Shown here piece after piece: positions 36,660 through 44,415 of a DNA stretch of 64,000 nucleotides (its first letter is position 1; every line of letters starts with the position of its first letter). Made by a program: the position numbers and the translations under genes. Below the pieces are notes generated by a model. The model saw only the letters and a program-made list of their open reading frames with translations. It ran no database searches and was not told the DNA's origin. The DNA is from PZPK01 sp965230795 (GTDB taxonomy: Bacteria; Pseudomonadota; Gammaproteobacteria; Pseudomonadales; Oleiphilaceae), in NCBI GenBank assembly GCA_965230795.1, contig OZ246020.1, forward strand, positions 620,001 to 684,000. Reading direction: 5' to 3'.

Positions 36660-38471
36660 CTAATCCTGAATGGGAATCGCGCGACCGCGGTTGAATCGGG
36701 CCCATTGCAGATGGCGCTGAACAACCCCGTTATTATCAATGCTAAGTATCCCGGTTTGCCCTTCCAGCTGACTTTCTGTAACGGTTTGAAGTAGTTCCAG
36801 TCTGGGAGAGAGTTCGAATGCGTCCGCGCCCAGAGCAAAGAAGCGACTATAACGTTGCAGTTTTTCCGGAGTCATCTGGTTGATTGTGTTTTTAATGTTG
36901 TTGGTGTTGCTCAGCATCCAGGGCATCTCGACAAAATAAATATCGTTAAGGTCTTCAAGGTTTGCGGAGTGCTGGCCGCTGTGAACTTGTGAAGTGGCAT
37001 AGACAGGTAAGTCGCTGGCGTAATGGTAGGCCAGTAGAGGGTTTATCTGTTTAGCAGTTTCGGGTTTTGCAACCATGAAGATTGCATCGATATCCTGGCG
37101 CCGACGGGGGAGTGTTTCGACTCCCCGGCCGATGATGCCCTGAACGGTTTTTGCTCTTTCCTGACTCTGTTCGGTAGCAAGCAGTCTAGCAACTGCGCTT
37201 GAGAGGGAGTCTTGGTTTTGATAGAACACGCTCTCAATAACGGCCGCTTGGTTGTCGATTGCCTCGTCAAGAAAGGCATCATGGGCGCGAAGTCCCCAGT
37301 CTTCTTCTGGAGCTATGACGCCTATCTTTGTCAGTCCCAACTGCGTCATGTGTTGAGCTGCTTGCCGGCTTTCAGTGTCTGGAGCCAGGGCAAACTGGTA
37401 GAGATTATCTGGGATTCGCAATTGATCTTCGGGTATCAGGTTTAGTGCCAGGGTGCGAATTGGGACTTCATCCATGTTCGCTAGAACTGCGATAGATTCT
37501 TTTTCCAGAGGGCCGACAATTAATGATTGCTCCGAATGCTCCAGATCGTAAGCGGATAAAAAGTCCTGTTTCGCTGTATCCAGCAAAACTACTCTTGGGA
37601 TAGGGCCGGTTTTACTAGAAAGATACATCTTGGCCATGAATCCATCTCTGATAGCTTTGCCAACCTCAGACAGAGTGCCGCTGTAGGGTAACGCAAGCAC
37701 AATTTGAGTTGGGCTTGTTTCCGGCAGCTTTGCCAGTAAGTTTAGTTCTGTTGGTAGGTTTGATGCTGCTGGATGATTTGGCCAGCGAATTTGCCAGTCT
37801 CGAAGAGCACGGTATTGTTGTTCCAGGTTTGCCTGATTGAGCTTCAGGGCACTGGCGAGTTCGAGCCAAGCGATAACATCTGGATGATCTCCGGTGTACT
37901 CATACTGAATAATGTCCGTTGTCGCTGTGTTGCGAAGATGTTGCCAGATCAATTCATTGTTTTGTGGCCATACATCTTCATCATACAAGCCTTGGTGTTC
38001 TATCAGGATTATGGCTGCGCGAATAGGTTGATCAATGCTTTCATAGGCGCGTGCTATCAATTCGGTTAGTTCAAGCTGTTGTTCGATACTGCTTTGACTT
38101 AGCTGGTGTATGTTGAGTAAAGCAAGTGTAGTGGAAATGTCTTCTGGTTTATTGTTGTACAGAGCGATCCTGAGTCTGAGAAGCTGATAGCGATGAACTA
38201 GGTTTTGAGGGAGAACTCCGGGATTGAGATCGCTCAATGCGGCTTGGCTTTGTGCCGGCAAGCTGTTTTCCCAGTATAATTCCGCGGCCTGAAGGTAAAG
38301 CTCCTGCCGTTGCGCTGGGTCCAGAGCAAAGCGGGCCTGAGTGAGAAGTGTTTCGGGATTGACAGGCTTCGCTGGTGATGGCGTGAAAACGGTATCTTTC
38401 TTTGGAGTGCTGCAGGCAGCCAGTAACAGGATGAGAAGTGTCGTCAGGCTGCGAATTAAGTACTGTTGCAT
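36660..38471 (-). CDS. lpoA: Penicillin-binding protein activator lipoprotein LpoA
   Basis: Outer-membrane lipoprotein (LppC family) that activates PBP1A from the periplasm. The N-terminus MQQYLIRSLTTLLILLLAAC ends in the lipobox cysteine. I start at ATG 38471 because an upstream ATG would displace the signal. The 603-aa protein has a TPR-like N-terminal domain (residues 35-250) and a C-terminal periplasmic-binding-protein-like domain (LALPYSGTLSEVGKAIRDGF, then LTKIGVIAPEEDWGLRAHDAF). It is divergent from rsmI, as in E. coli and Pseudomonas. Confidence 0.93.
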   Translation of the reverse strand: MQQYLIRSLTTLLILLLAACSTPKKDTVFTPSPAKPVNPETLLTQARFALDPAQRQELYLQAAELYWENSLPAQSQAALSDLNPGVLPQNLVHRYQLLRLRIALYNNKPEDISTTLALLNIHQLSQSSIEQQLELTELIARAYESIDQPIRAAIILIEHQGLYDEDVWPQNNELIWQHLRNTATTDIIQYEYTGDHPDVIAWLELASALKLNQANLEQQYRALRDWQIRWPNHPAASNLPTELNLLAKLPETSPTQIVLALPYSGTLSEVGKAIRDGFMAKMYLSSKTGPIPRVVLLDTAKQDFLSAYDLEHSEQSLIVGPLEKESIAVLANMDEVPIRTLALNLIPEDQLRIPDNLYQFALAPDTESRQAAQHMTQLGLTKIGVIAPEEDWGLRAHDAFLDEAIDNQAAVIESVFYQNQDSLSSAVARLLATEQSQERAKTVQGIIGRGVETLPRRRQDIDAIFMVAKPETAKQINPLLAYHYASDLPVYATSQVHSGQHSANLEDLNDIYFVEMPWMLSNTNNIKNTINQMTPEKLQRYSRFFALGADAFELSPRLELLQTVTESQLEGQTGILSIDNNGVVQRHLQWARFNRGRAIPIQD

Positions 38472-38528
38472 GTGTAGGTAACATTTCTGTTGCGAAAGAA
38501 TCAGCATTCTATAGTGAGGTGAGTCTGG

Positions 38529-39377
38529 ATGGAAAGCGCAGTCTATGTGGTTGCGACCCCGATTGGGAATTTGGGAGATATTACGGAAAGAGCGCTAGAA
38601 GTGTTGCGATCGGTCGATCTGATTGCAGCAGAGGATACGCGTCACAGCAAACGCTTGTTGGATCATTTTTCCATTTCTGCGCGTATGACGTCCTTGCATG
38701 AGCATAACGAAGAGCGCCGGGTTGAAGGTTTGCTCGACACTCTGCAGAAGAATTCCGAGTCGTTGGCGATCATATCCGACGCTGGGACACCGTTAATATC
38801 CGATCCCGGATTTGTGTTGGTTCGGGCTGCCCGGGAGAGGGGGATCAGGGTTGTGCCTGTGCCTGGGGTGTGTGCGATTACTGCCGCCCTCAGTTGCAGC
38901 GGTCTGAGTTGTGATCGCTTCGTCTTTGATGGGTTTTTGCCAGCCAAGCGGAAAGCAAAAGAACAGCGTTTGCTTTACTTTAAGGATGAGGGCAGAACCG
39001 TGGTCTTCTATGAGTCAACGCATCGAATACTAGAAACTCTTGAATTGATGGCGGAGATATACCCCGACCGGCGAATCGTTCTGGCAAGGGAGTTGACCAA
39101 ACGTTTTGAAACATTTTTGGATGGTGTTGCCGGAGAATTGATTCAGCGGATGAATCGCGAGCCTGAACAGTGTAAAGGTGAGTTTGTTGTTCTGATGGAA
39201 GGGGCAGAATTGGTCAATTCGGAAATTGACGATAGAGTTATCGATTTGTTGACGCGATTGTTGCCAGAGTTGCCTCCCAAAAGAGCTGTTGCGCTTGTCG
39301 CCGATTATTTTGCTGTCGACAAGAAAGCGTTGTACCAACTTTCACTTGATTTGAAGGGTAAAGTACCAAAAGAATGA
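38529..39377 (+). CDS. rsmI: 16S rRNA (cytidine(1402)-2'-O)-methyltransferase
   Basis: SAM-dependent methyltransferase that modifies C1402 of 16S rRNA together with RsmH, which is also in this window. The 282-aa protein opens with VYVVATPIGNLGDITERALEVL and has AEDTRHSKRLLDHF, ISDAGTPLISDPGFVLVR and FVFDGFLPAKRKAKEQRL, all family marks. It is divergent from lpoA with a 57-bp gap. Downstream is a small secreted-protein gene where I would expect rnpB directly. Confidence 0.96.
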   Translation: MESAVYVVATPIGNLGDITERALEVLRSVDLIAAEDTRHSKRLLDHFSISARMTSLHEHNEERRVEGLLDTLQKNSESLAIISDAGTPLISDPGFVLVRAARERGIRVVPVPGVCAITAALSCSGLSCDRFVFDGFLPAKRKAKEQRLLYFKDEGRTVVFYESTHRILETLELMAEIYPDRRIVLARELTKRFETFLDGVAGELIQRMNREPEQCKGEFVVLMEGAELVNSEIDDRVIDLLTRLLPELPPKRAVALVADYFAVDKKALYQLSLDLKGKVPKE

Positions 39378-39479
39378 AACGTGGGTCACTTAGTTGCAAT
39401 TTAGTTGAAGGTGTGATTTGCGATTCATAGTTTGTTGATGCAAACTTAACTCGTCTTTACAAAAATTTACGATGTTGCT

Positions 39480-40136
39480 ATGGACATAAAAAATGCTGCA
39501 AAAAATTGCATTCTGACTGGGGCGCTAATGCTCGGGCCGGGCAGTGTTATGTCCTTTGAGTTGTTGTCTGAGGGTGCGATGGGCTCTGTGTCAGCGGTGT
39601 CAGCGACGTCTGCACAGGAAATACTTAGTGTGGCGGGTAGTTCAGCGGCCGGATTACGTGATGACGATGACTATGAGGCGCTGCCTTTTCAAACGGAAGT
39701 AAGTGCGCAGAGCTTTGAGACGGATGAAGTGCAGGAAGACCTCAATTTTGCGTTAACTCAGGAGGTGGAAACCTGGGCGAACGACTTAAGAGAGCAGGGT
39801 GATCTCGGTTTTCAGATTCAAGTGGTGAATGAATTGCCGCCATCATCCTTCGAAGATGCTGTTGTATTGATTCAGGATGACGAAATCGAGAGCGTGATTT
39901 TTGATTTCGATCCGGATAGTGATGAAGACATTATTGTGGAAATTGGTCGGGTGAACCAAACCGTCAGATTGCTTGAGGCGGGTGTTGATAATGTAACGTA
40001 CATTGTCGAGCGCTATGTGGAACGAGCGGCGACGATCAATGCTCAGCCATTTACAGATCAGCCCTCTATCGGAAGCGGGTATATTTCCGATCTTCGCAGT
40101 GTTAGTAATGTGAGTATTGCGGCTATTCGAGAATAG
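39480..40136 (+). CDS. Small secreted acidic protein of unknown function, GLRDDD/GS-x-YIS paralogue 2
   Basis: Not a recognised family. The 218-aa product has a weak signal-like N-terminus (ILTGALMLGPGSVMS), then FELLSEGAMGSVSA. AGLRDDD is at residues 57-63 and GSGYISDLRS at 198-207, 11 residues from the end. Both motifs recur in the protein at 740-1342. The middle is strongly acidic (FDFDPDSDEDIIVEIG near 131-146), with amphipathic beta-type stretches. It interrupts the otherwise conserved rsmI-rnpB-mraZ order, so it is probably an accessory insertion. It stops 10 bp before the rnpB -35. Confidence 0.7.
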   Translation: MDIKNAAKNCILTGALMLGPGSVMSFELLSEGAMGSVSAVSATSAQEILSVAGSSAAGLRDDDDYEALPFQTEVSAQSFETDEVQEDLNFALTQEVETWANDLREQGDLGFQIQVVNELPPSSFEDAVVLIQDDEIESVIFDFDPDSDEDIIVEIGRVNQTVRLLEAGVDNVTYIVERYVERAATINAQPFTDQPSIGSGYISDLRSVSNVSIAAIRE

Positions 40137-40146
40137 CGTTCTCTAC

Positions 40147-40175
40147 TTGTATTGTTCTCTAATACCCCCTATATT
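40147..40175 (+). promoter_or_regulatory. rnpB promoter
   Basis: TTGTAT (40147-40152), 17 bp, TATATT (40170-40175). The predicted start falls at about 40181, exactly the expected RNase P RNA 5' end. Confidence 0.8.
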
Positions 40176-40180
40176 GCGCC

Positions 40181-40545
40181 GGAGCTTGCCAGACAGTCGC
40201 TCTGTGCCGTATGCGTCATGCGCGTCGGTGTAGGGAGGAAAGTCCGGGCTCCAGAGAGCAGAACGCCAGGTAACGCCTGGGGGGTGTAAGCCCACGGAAA
40301 GTGCAGCAGAAAGTAAACCGCCTATGTCGGTACGCCGGCAGGTAAGGGTGAAATGGTGCGGTAAGAGCGCACCGCATGACTGGTAACAGTTCATGGCGAT
40401 GGTAAACCCCGTTCGGAGCAAGGCCAAATAGGAACCTGATAGCGTGGCTCGCGCTGGGTTCGGGTAGGTCGCTTGAGCGAGTCGGTGACGGCTCGCCTAG
40501 ATGAATGACTGTCCAAGACAGAACCCGGCTTATCGGCAAGCTCTC
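40181..40545 (+). ncRNA. rnpB: RNase P RNA, bacterial type A
   Basis: Catalytic RNA that trims tRNA 5' leaders. The conserved core runs from GGAGCTTGCCAGACAGTCGC to the complementary end ATCGGCAAGCTCTC (helix P1). Conserved pieces in between are GAGGAAAGTCCGGGCTCC, AGTGCAGCAGAAAGTAAACCGCC, GGTAAGGGTGAAA, CAAGGCCAAATAGG and GACAGAACCCGGCTTAT. Length is about 365 nt. The 3' T-run after CTCTC may terminate it. Confidence 0.96.
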
Positions 40546-40750
40546 TTTTTTACTTCCTATCAAGCGGGCTAATCAGCCCAAACCCTCTTATAAGAAAAAA
40601 ATCTTATTCTTAATGCTTTTTGTTAAGAGATTTTTCTATCCCTCAGATTTGTAAGGATAATGTATGTTATTGGTATCGCTTCGCGACGCCTTTGGCAGCT
40701 AAGTCTTTGTGATCTCTTCGTTTTTCCCGTTCCTTCCCTTTTGAATTTGC
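40546..40750. other. Intergenic region between rnpB and the mra promoter
   Basis: About 205 bp, AT-rich. A GGGCTAATCAGCCC hairpin (about 40565-40578) and an ATAAGA/TCTTAT hairpin (about 40592-40609) lie just beyond rnpB and may help to end its transcript. No coding frame is evident. Confidence 0.5.
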
Positions 40751-40779
40751 TTGATTTGTGGACATTGAGTTCCTATAGT
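40751..40779 (+). promoter_or_regulatory. Pmra promoter of the division/cell-wall cluster
   Basis: TTGATT (40751-40756), 17 bp, TATAGT (40774-40779), about 70 bp before mraZ. The MraZ-type repeats begin inside the -10, fitting autorepression. Confidence 0.7.
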
Positions 40780-40813
40780 GGGTAAAAGTAGTAAAAAGTG
40801 GTGAATTTTGGTA
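40778..40813 (+). promoter_or_regulatory. MraZ operator, 10-bp phased repeats
   Basis: GTGGGT, GTAGTA, GTGGTG and TTGGTA start at 40778, 40788, 40798 and 40808, exactly one helical turn apart and separated by four A/T bases each. Known MraZ operators are TGGGN direct repeats with this phase. Only the first box is a perfect match. Confidence 0.65.
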
Positions 40814-40847
40814 TTTTCCGCCAATTATTCGGGGTTTGGGGTTCGCT

Positions 40848-41291
40848 TTGTTTCTTGGTAGTCACTCAATCAATATGGATGCGAAGGGTCGCATGGCTAT
40901 TCCGACGAAGATTCGGGAATCGCTGGCGTCTGTTTGTGATGGCCGTATTGTTGTGACCGCGCATACCGAAGAGCGCTGTTTGTTGGTGTATCCCGAGGAT
41001 CAGTGGGCCGAAATATTGCCAAAAATAGAGAGTCTGCCGAGTTTCAACAAAGTGGCGCGCCGTGCTCAGCGTTTGTTGATTGGTTATGCCACTCCTTTGG
41101 AGATGGATGCGAATGGGCGCATCCTGGTGCCGCCAACCCTCCGAGAATATGCGGGTTTAGAGAAAAAACTAATGCTGGTTGGTCAGGGTAAAAAGTTTGA
41201 GCTTTGGGGTGAAGAGCGCTGGTTCGACTGGCTGGATGAGGCTGATGATGACAGCGATATACCTGAAGAAATGCAAAGTCTGTCTCTGTGA
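40848..41291 (+). CDS. mraZ: Transcriptional regulator MraZ
   Basis: A 147-aa AbrB-like DNA-binding protein that represses its own dcw operon and forms ring-shaped oligomers. It has the two family repeats, NMDAKGRMAIPTKIRE and EMDANGRILVPPTLREYAG. No ATG fits. The TTG at 40848 gives MFLGSHSINMDAKG, aligning with the usual MF-G start, with a GGGG ribosome-binding site 6 bases upstream. The stop overlaps the rsmH start (TGATG). Confidence 0.94.
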   Translation: MFLGSHSINMDAKGRMAIPTKIRESLASVCDGRIVVTAHTEERCLLVYPEDQWAEILPKIESLPSFNKVARRAQRLLIGYATPLEMDANGRILVPPTLREYAGLEKKLMLVGQGKKFELWGEERWFDWLDEADDDSDIPEEMQSLSL

Positions 41292-42247
41292 TGGTGTGTT
41301 CGGTGGTTGAAGAGCGGGTTGCGCACGAGACCGTGCTGCTTGAAGAAGCAGTTGCGGCTTTACAGGTTTTGCCGGCCGGGGTGTATGTAGATGCCACGTT
41401 TGGGCGTGGGGGGCATAGTCAAAAAATCCTGAGCGGTCTGGGTGATGTTGGGCGTTTATACGCTTTTGACAAAGACCCTGAGGCGATATCGCTGGGGCGG
41501 CGCTGGGCTCAGTCTGATGAGCGCTTTGAGATTGTGCATCGTTCTTTTGCCGAGGTCTCAGAGTTCGTTCAAGAGGCGGGTCTGCAAAGGGTTGATGGAA
41601 TCCTGGCGGATCTGGGCGTGTCCTCTCCTCAGTTGGATGACGCTTCCAGGGGCTTTAGTTTTTTGCATGATGGTCCGCTGGATATGCGGATGAATAATCA
41701 ATCTGGAGTCAGCGCTGAGGAGTGGGTCAATACCGCTGACGTGTCTGAAATCGCTCGAGTGCTGAAAGAATATGGTGAAGAGCGCTTCGCAAAGCGTATA
41801 GCCAAAGCAATTGTCGAGCGGCGAGCTCAGGAAAAAATAGTTACGACCAAGCAGCTGGCCTCGACTGTTGCTGAGGCCAATCCGGCGTGGGAGAAGCATA
41901 AGCATCCAGCGACCCGAACGTTTCAGGCGATCAGGATTCGCATTAACAATGAGCTGGATGATCTGGAAACGTTCTTGGCTACAGCTCCTTATTTACTGAA
42001 TGCAAACGGTCGACTGGTGGTGATCAGTTTTCACTCTCTTGAGGATCGCCTGGTCAAGCGCTCAATGCGAGCATTGGTGAAGGGGGATGAACCGCCTCCG
42101 GGCGTTCCCGTATTAGAGAAAGATATCAAGCGTTCTTTCAGGCTGGTCACGAAAGCACTCAAGCCTAGTGAAGAAGAGGTAGCGCGAAACGCGCGAGCGC
42201 GCAGTGCAGTGATGCGCATTCTGGAAAAGGTGGCTGATGATGATTGA
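41291..42247 (+). CDS. rsmH: 16S rRNA (cytosine(1402)-N4)-methyltransferase
   Basis: SAM-dependent methyltransferase (MraW) that pairs with RsmI on C1402. The 318-aa protein has HETVLLEEAVAAL, the SAM site VDATFGRGGHSQ, AFDKDPEAI, GILADLGVSSPQLDD and the C-terminal VVISFHSLEDRLVKRSMR. The first residues (MVCSVVEERV) are poorly conserved, and the true start may be the ATG at 41291 or a GTG shortly after. It overlaps ftsL by 11 bp. Confidence 0.96.
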   Translation: MVCSVVEERVAHETVLLEEAVAALQVLPAGVYVDATFGRGGHSQKILSGLGDVGRLYAFDKDPEAISLGRRWAQSDERFEIVHRSFAEVSEFVQEAGLQRVDGILADLGVSSPQLDDASRGFSFLHDGPLDMRMNNQSGVSAEEWVNTADVSEIARVLKEYGEERFAKRIAKAIVERRAQEKIVTTKQLASTVAEANPAWEKHKHPATRTFQAIRIRINNELDDLETFLATAPYLLNANGRLVVISFHSLEDRLVKRSMRALVKGDEPPPGVPVLEKDIKRSFRLVTKALKPSEEEVARNARARSAVMRILEKVADDD

Positions 42248-42656
42248 GCTAAGGCTGTATACCCGCGGATTATTGCTACGTCATGGCGGAAGGGTGGTGC
42301 CGAAAGGCGGCTCGACACGACTTCAGTCGGCCGCGCTGGAAAGGTGCCTTGAGGCAGTCTCAACGTCCGCTGACTGGTTGAATAAAGTTTCAATAAAGGG
42401 AGTTGTCATAACGTTGATGTTGTTAAGCGTGCTGCTGTTTTCGGCTTTTGGTGTGGTGTATTCGTCACATTTGAGTCGGCAGCTGTTTGCGGAACAGGCG
42501 GTGCTTTTGGAGCGCAATGATCAACTTCAGCTCGAATGGGCGCAATTGCTCTTGGAGCAAAGTGCATGGAGTACGCCAAACAGGATTGAAGCAATTGCGA
42601 CAGACGAGTTGCAGATGATTTTGCCCGAAGTGAATCAGATAGAAGTAGTCTATTAA
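42237..42656 (+). CDS. ftsL: Cell division protein FtsL
   Basis: Small bitopic divisome protein that joins FtsQ and FtsB and activates FtsWI. One membrane helix (VVITLMLLSVLLFSAFGVVY, about 56-75) is followed by a periplasmic heptad region (LSRQLFAEQAVLLERNDQLQLEWAQLLLEQ) and IEAIATDELQM, the family ending. If translated from 42237 or 42240 the cytoplasmic part is about 54 residues, longer than the roughly 35 of E. coli FtsL. A later start would shorten it. It lies between rsmH and ftsI as expected. Confidence 0.9.
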   Translation: MMIELRLYTRGLLLRHGGRVVPKGGSTRLQSAALERCLEAVSTSADWLNKVSIKGVVITLMLLSVLLFSAFGVVYSSHLSRQLFAEQAVLLERNDQLQLEWAQLLLEQSAWSTPNRIEAIATDELQMILPEVNQIEVVY

Positions 42657-42670
42657 GAGTGTATTGGTAG

Positions 42671-44413
42671 ATGAGGGGAATGGCATCAGAACAGGTCAGT
42701 AGACATTCGGCATGGCGCTTTTGGTTCGTGCTGATGGCGATGGCTTTGGCAGCAGCGGCCCTCTATTTCAGGGCCTTTCAGTTGCATGTCTTTGAGCAGG
42801 CCTTTCTCGCGGATCAGGGTGATGCTCGCACCGTGCGTTTTGAGGTGCTCGATGCCAACCGGGGGCAGATTGTAGATCGTCATGGTGAGCCCTTGGCAAT
42901 CAGTGCGCTTGTCGAGACCGTTTACGGCAATCCGCAACAAATGTCCTTGCTACCATCTGAGATCAAGCGCCTGGCCGATGCCTTGGGGGTTAGTTTTGAA
43001 TGGTTGGCAAGAAAGATATCTGTAAACCGAGACAAGAGCTTTATCTACCTGAAGCGCAAGATGGCGCCTCACGAAGTGCGTAGGGTGTTGGATTTGAATC
43101 TTGATGGTGTTTATTCCCGTCGCGAATACAAGCGTTATTATCCTGCTGGTGAAGTGGCTGCACATGTGGTGGGTTTTACGGATATTGATGAGCGGGGGCA
43201 GGAAGGAATAGAGCTCTCGTATGATGCCTGGCTTACCGGTCATGAAGGTCGCCGTAGGGTATTGAAAGATCGCAAAGACAGAGTAATAAAGGATTTGGGT
43301 GTTGTTGAAACCGCAGAGCCTGGGCAGTCACTGCGACTCTCACTCGATATGAGGATTCAGTATCTGGCCTATCGAGAGCTCAAGGCAGCTGTCGAAACTC
43401 ATCGGGCCCGTTCGGGCTCGATTGTCGTTTTGGATGTCAATACCGGTGAGGTGTTGGCCATGGTAAACCAGCCCTCTTACAACCCGAACAATCGTGCAAC
43501 GCTTGATGTGTCGCATCTCCGTAATCGTGCCATTACAGATGTGTTTGAGCCGGGTTCGACGATGAAACTTGCCACCGTCTCGGCGGCACTGGAATCTGGT
43601 CGATATTCCCTTGGAACGAAGTTGGATACATCACCAGGCTATCTGCGTTTGGGGCGTAAATCGATCCGGGATCACCGAAACTACGGCACGCTGGATGTGC
43701 TGGGTATTGTTGCCAAGTCAAGTAATGTGGGGACTACCAAGATCGCGCTGGATCTCAGTGGTGATGTGGTATGGGATATGTTCTACCGTTTGGGGCTTGG
43801 CCAGAGTACGGGGATTGGATTTCCAGGAGAGAGTATCGGTCAGCTGCCGGACCCCTCGCATTGGCAGCCTATTGAGGTGGCAACCATGTCCTACGGATAC
43901 GGTTTGAGTGTTACGGCGCTGCAGTTGGCGCAAGCATATATGATTCTCGGGAATGGCGGAGTGCAGTATCCGCTGAGTCTGATTAAGAAAGAGGGCGTGG
44001 TTGAGAGCAAGCAAATTTTACCGGTGGACGTATCTCAGTCTTTGCGCAAGGCAATGCGGGCTGTGGTTGCTAAAGGCGGCTCTGGAACCCGGGCAGCTGT
44101 GCCCATGTATCGAGTCGGTGGCAAGACCGGAACCGTTCATCGTATCGGTCGTTCGGGCTACGAGGATAGTGAATACAAGGCGCTGTTTGCGGGAGTTGCA
44201 CCAATTGAGCAACCAGAGATCGCAATGGTTGTGGTGATTGATTCACCTTCAGGCGCCGAATACTACGGTGGTGAAGTAGCCGCTCCGGTGTTTTCAAGAG
44301 TCGTCGACGGAACCATGCGTTTGTTGAATATTGAGCCCGATATTTTGCCGAACTCAACGATATTTGCCGGTGCAGAATCGGTGCCTGGTACAAAAGACCC
44401 GGAGCGAGGTTAG
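42671..44413 (+). CDS. ftsI: Septal peptidoglycan transpeptidase FtsI (PBP3)
   Basis: Class B penicillin-binding protein that cross-links septal murein with FtsW. The 580-aa protein has one N-terminal membrane helix (WFVLMAMALAAAALYFRAF), a pedestal domain (RGQIVDRHGEPLA, then YPAGEVAAHVVGFTDIDERGQEGIE) and the transpeptidase domain. Its active-site motifs are EPGSTMK (S-x-x-K), KSSNVG (SxN) and GGKTGT (KTG). All are intact, so it should be active and beta-lactam sensitive. The stop lies 2 bp before the murE ATG. Confidence 0.97.
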   Translation: MRGMASEQVSRHSAWRFWFVLMAMALAAAALYFRAFQLHVFEQAFLADQGDARTVRFEVLDANRGQIVDRHGEPLAISALVETVYGNPQQMSLLPSEIKRLADALGVSFEWLARKISVNRDKSFIYLKRKMAPHEVRRVLDLNLDGVYSRREYKRYYPAGEVAAHVVGFTDIDERGQEGIELSYDAWLTGHEGRRRVLKDRKDRVIKDLGVVETAEPGQSLRLSLDMRIQYLAYRELKAAVETHRARSGSIVVLDVNTGEVLAMVNQPSYNPNNRATLDVSHLRNRAITDVFEPGSTMKLATVSAALESGRYSLGTKLDTSPGYLRLGRKSIRDHRNYGTLDVLGIVAKSSNVGTTKIALDLSGDVVWDMFYRLGLGQSTGIGFPGESIGQLPDPSHWQPIEVATMSYGYGLSVTALQLAQAYMILGNGGVQYPLSLIKKEGVVESKQILPVDVSQSLRKAMRAVVAKGGSGTRAAVPMYRVGGKTGTVHRIGRSGYEDSEYKALFAGVAPIEQPEIAMVVVIDSPSGAEYYGGEVAAPVFSRVVDGTMRLLNIEPDILPNSTIFAGAESVPGTKDPERG

Positions 44414-44415
44414 TG

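Noticed and set aside
40143..40563. Two minus-strand frames over rnpB
   Set aside because: The sequence is clearly RNase P RNA with its own promoter; such frames are chance.
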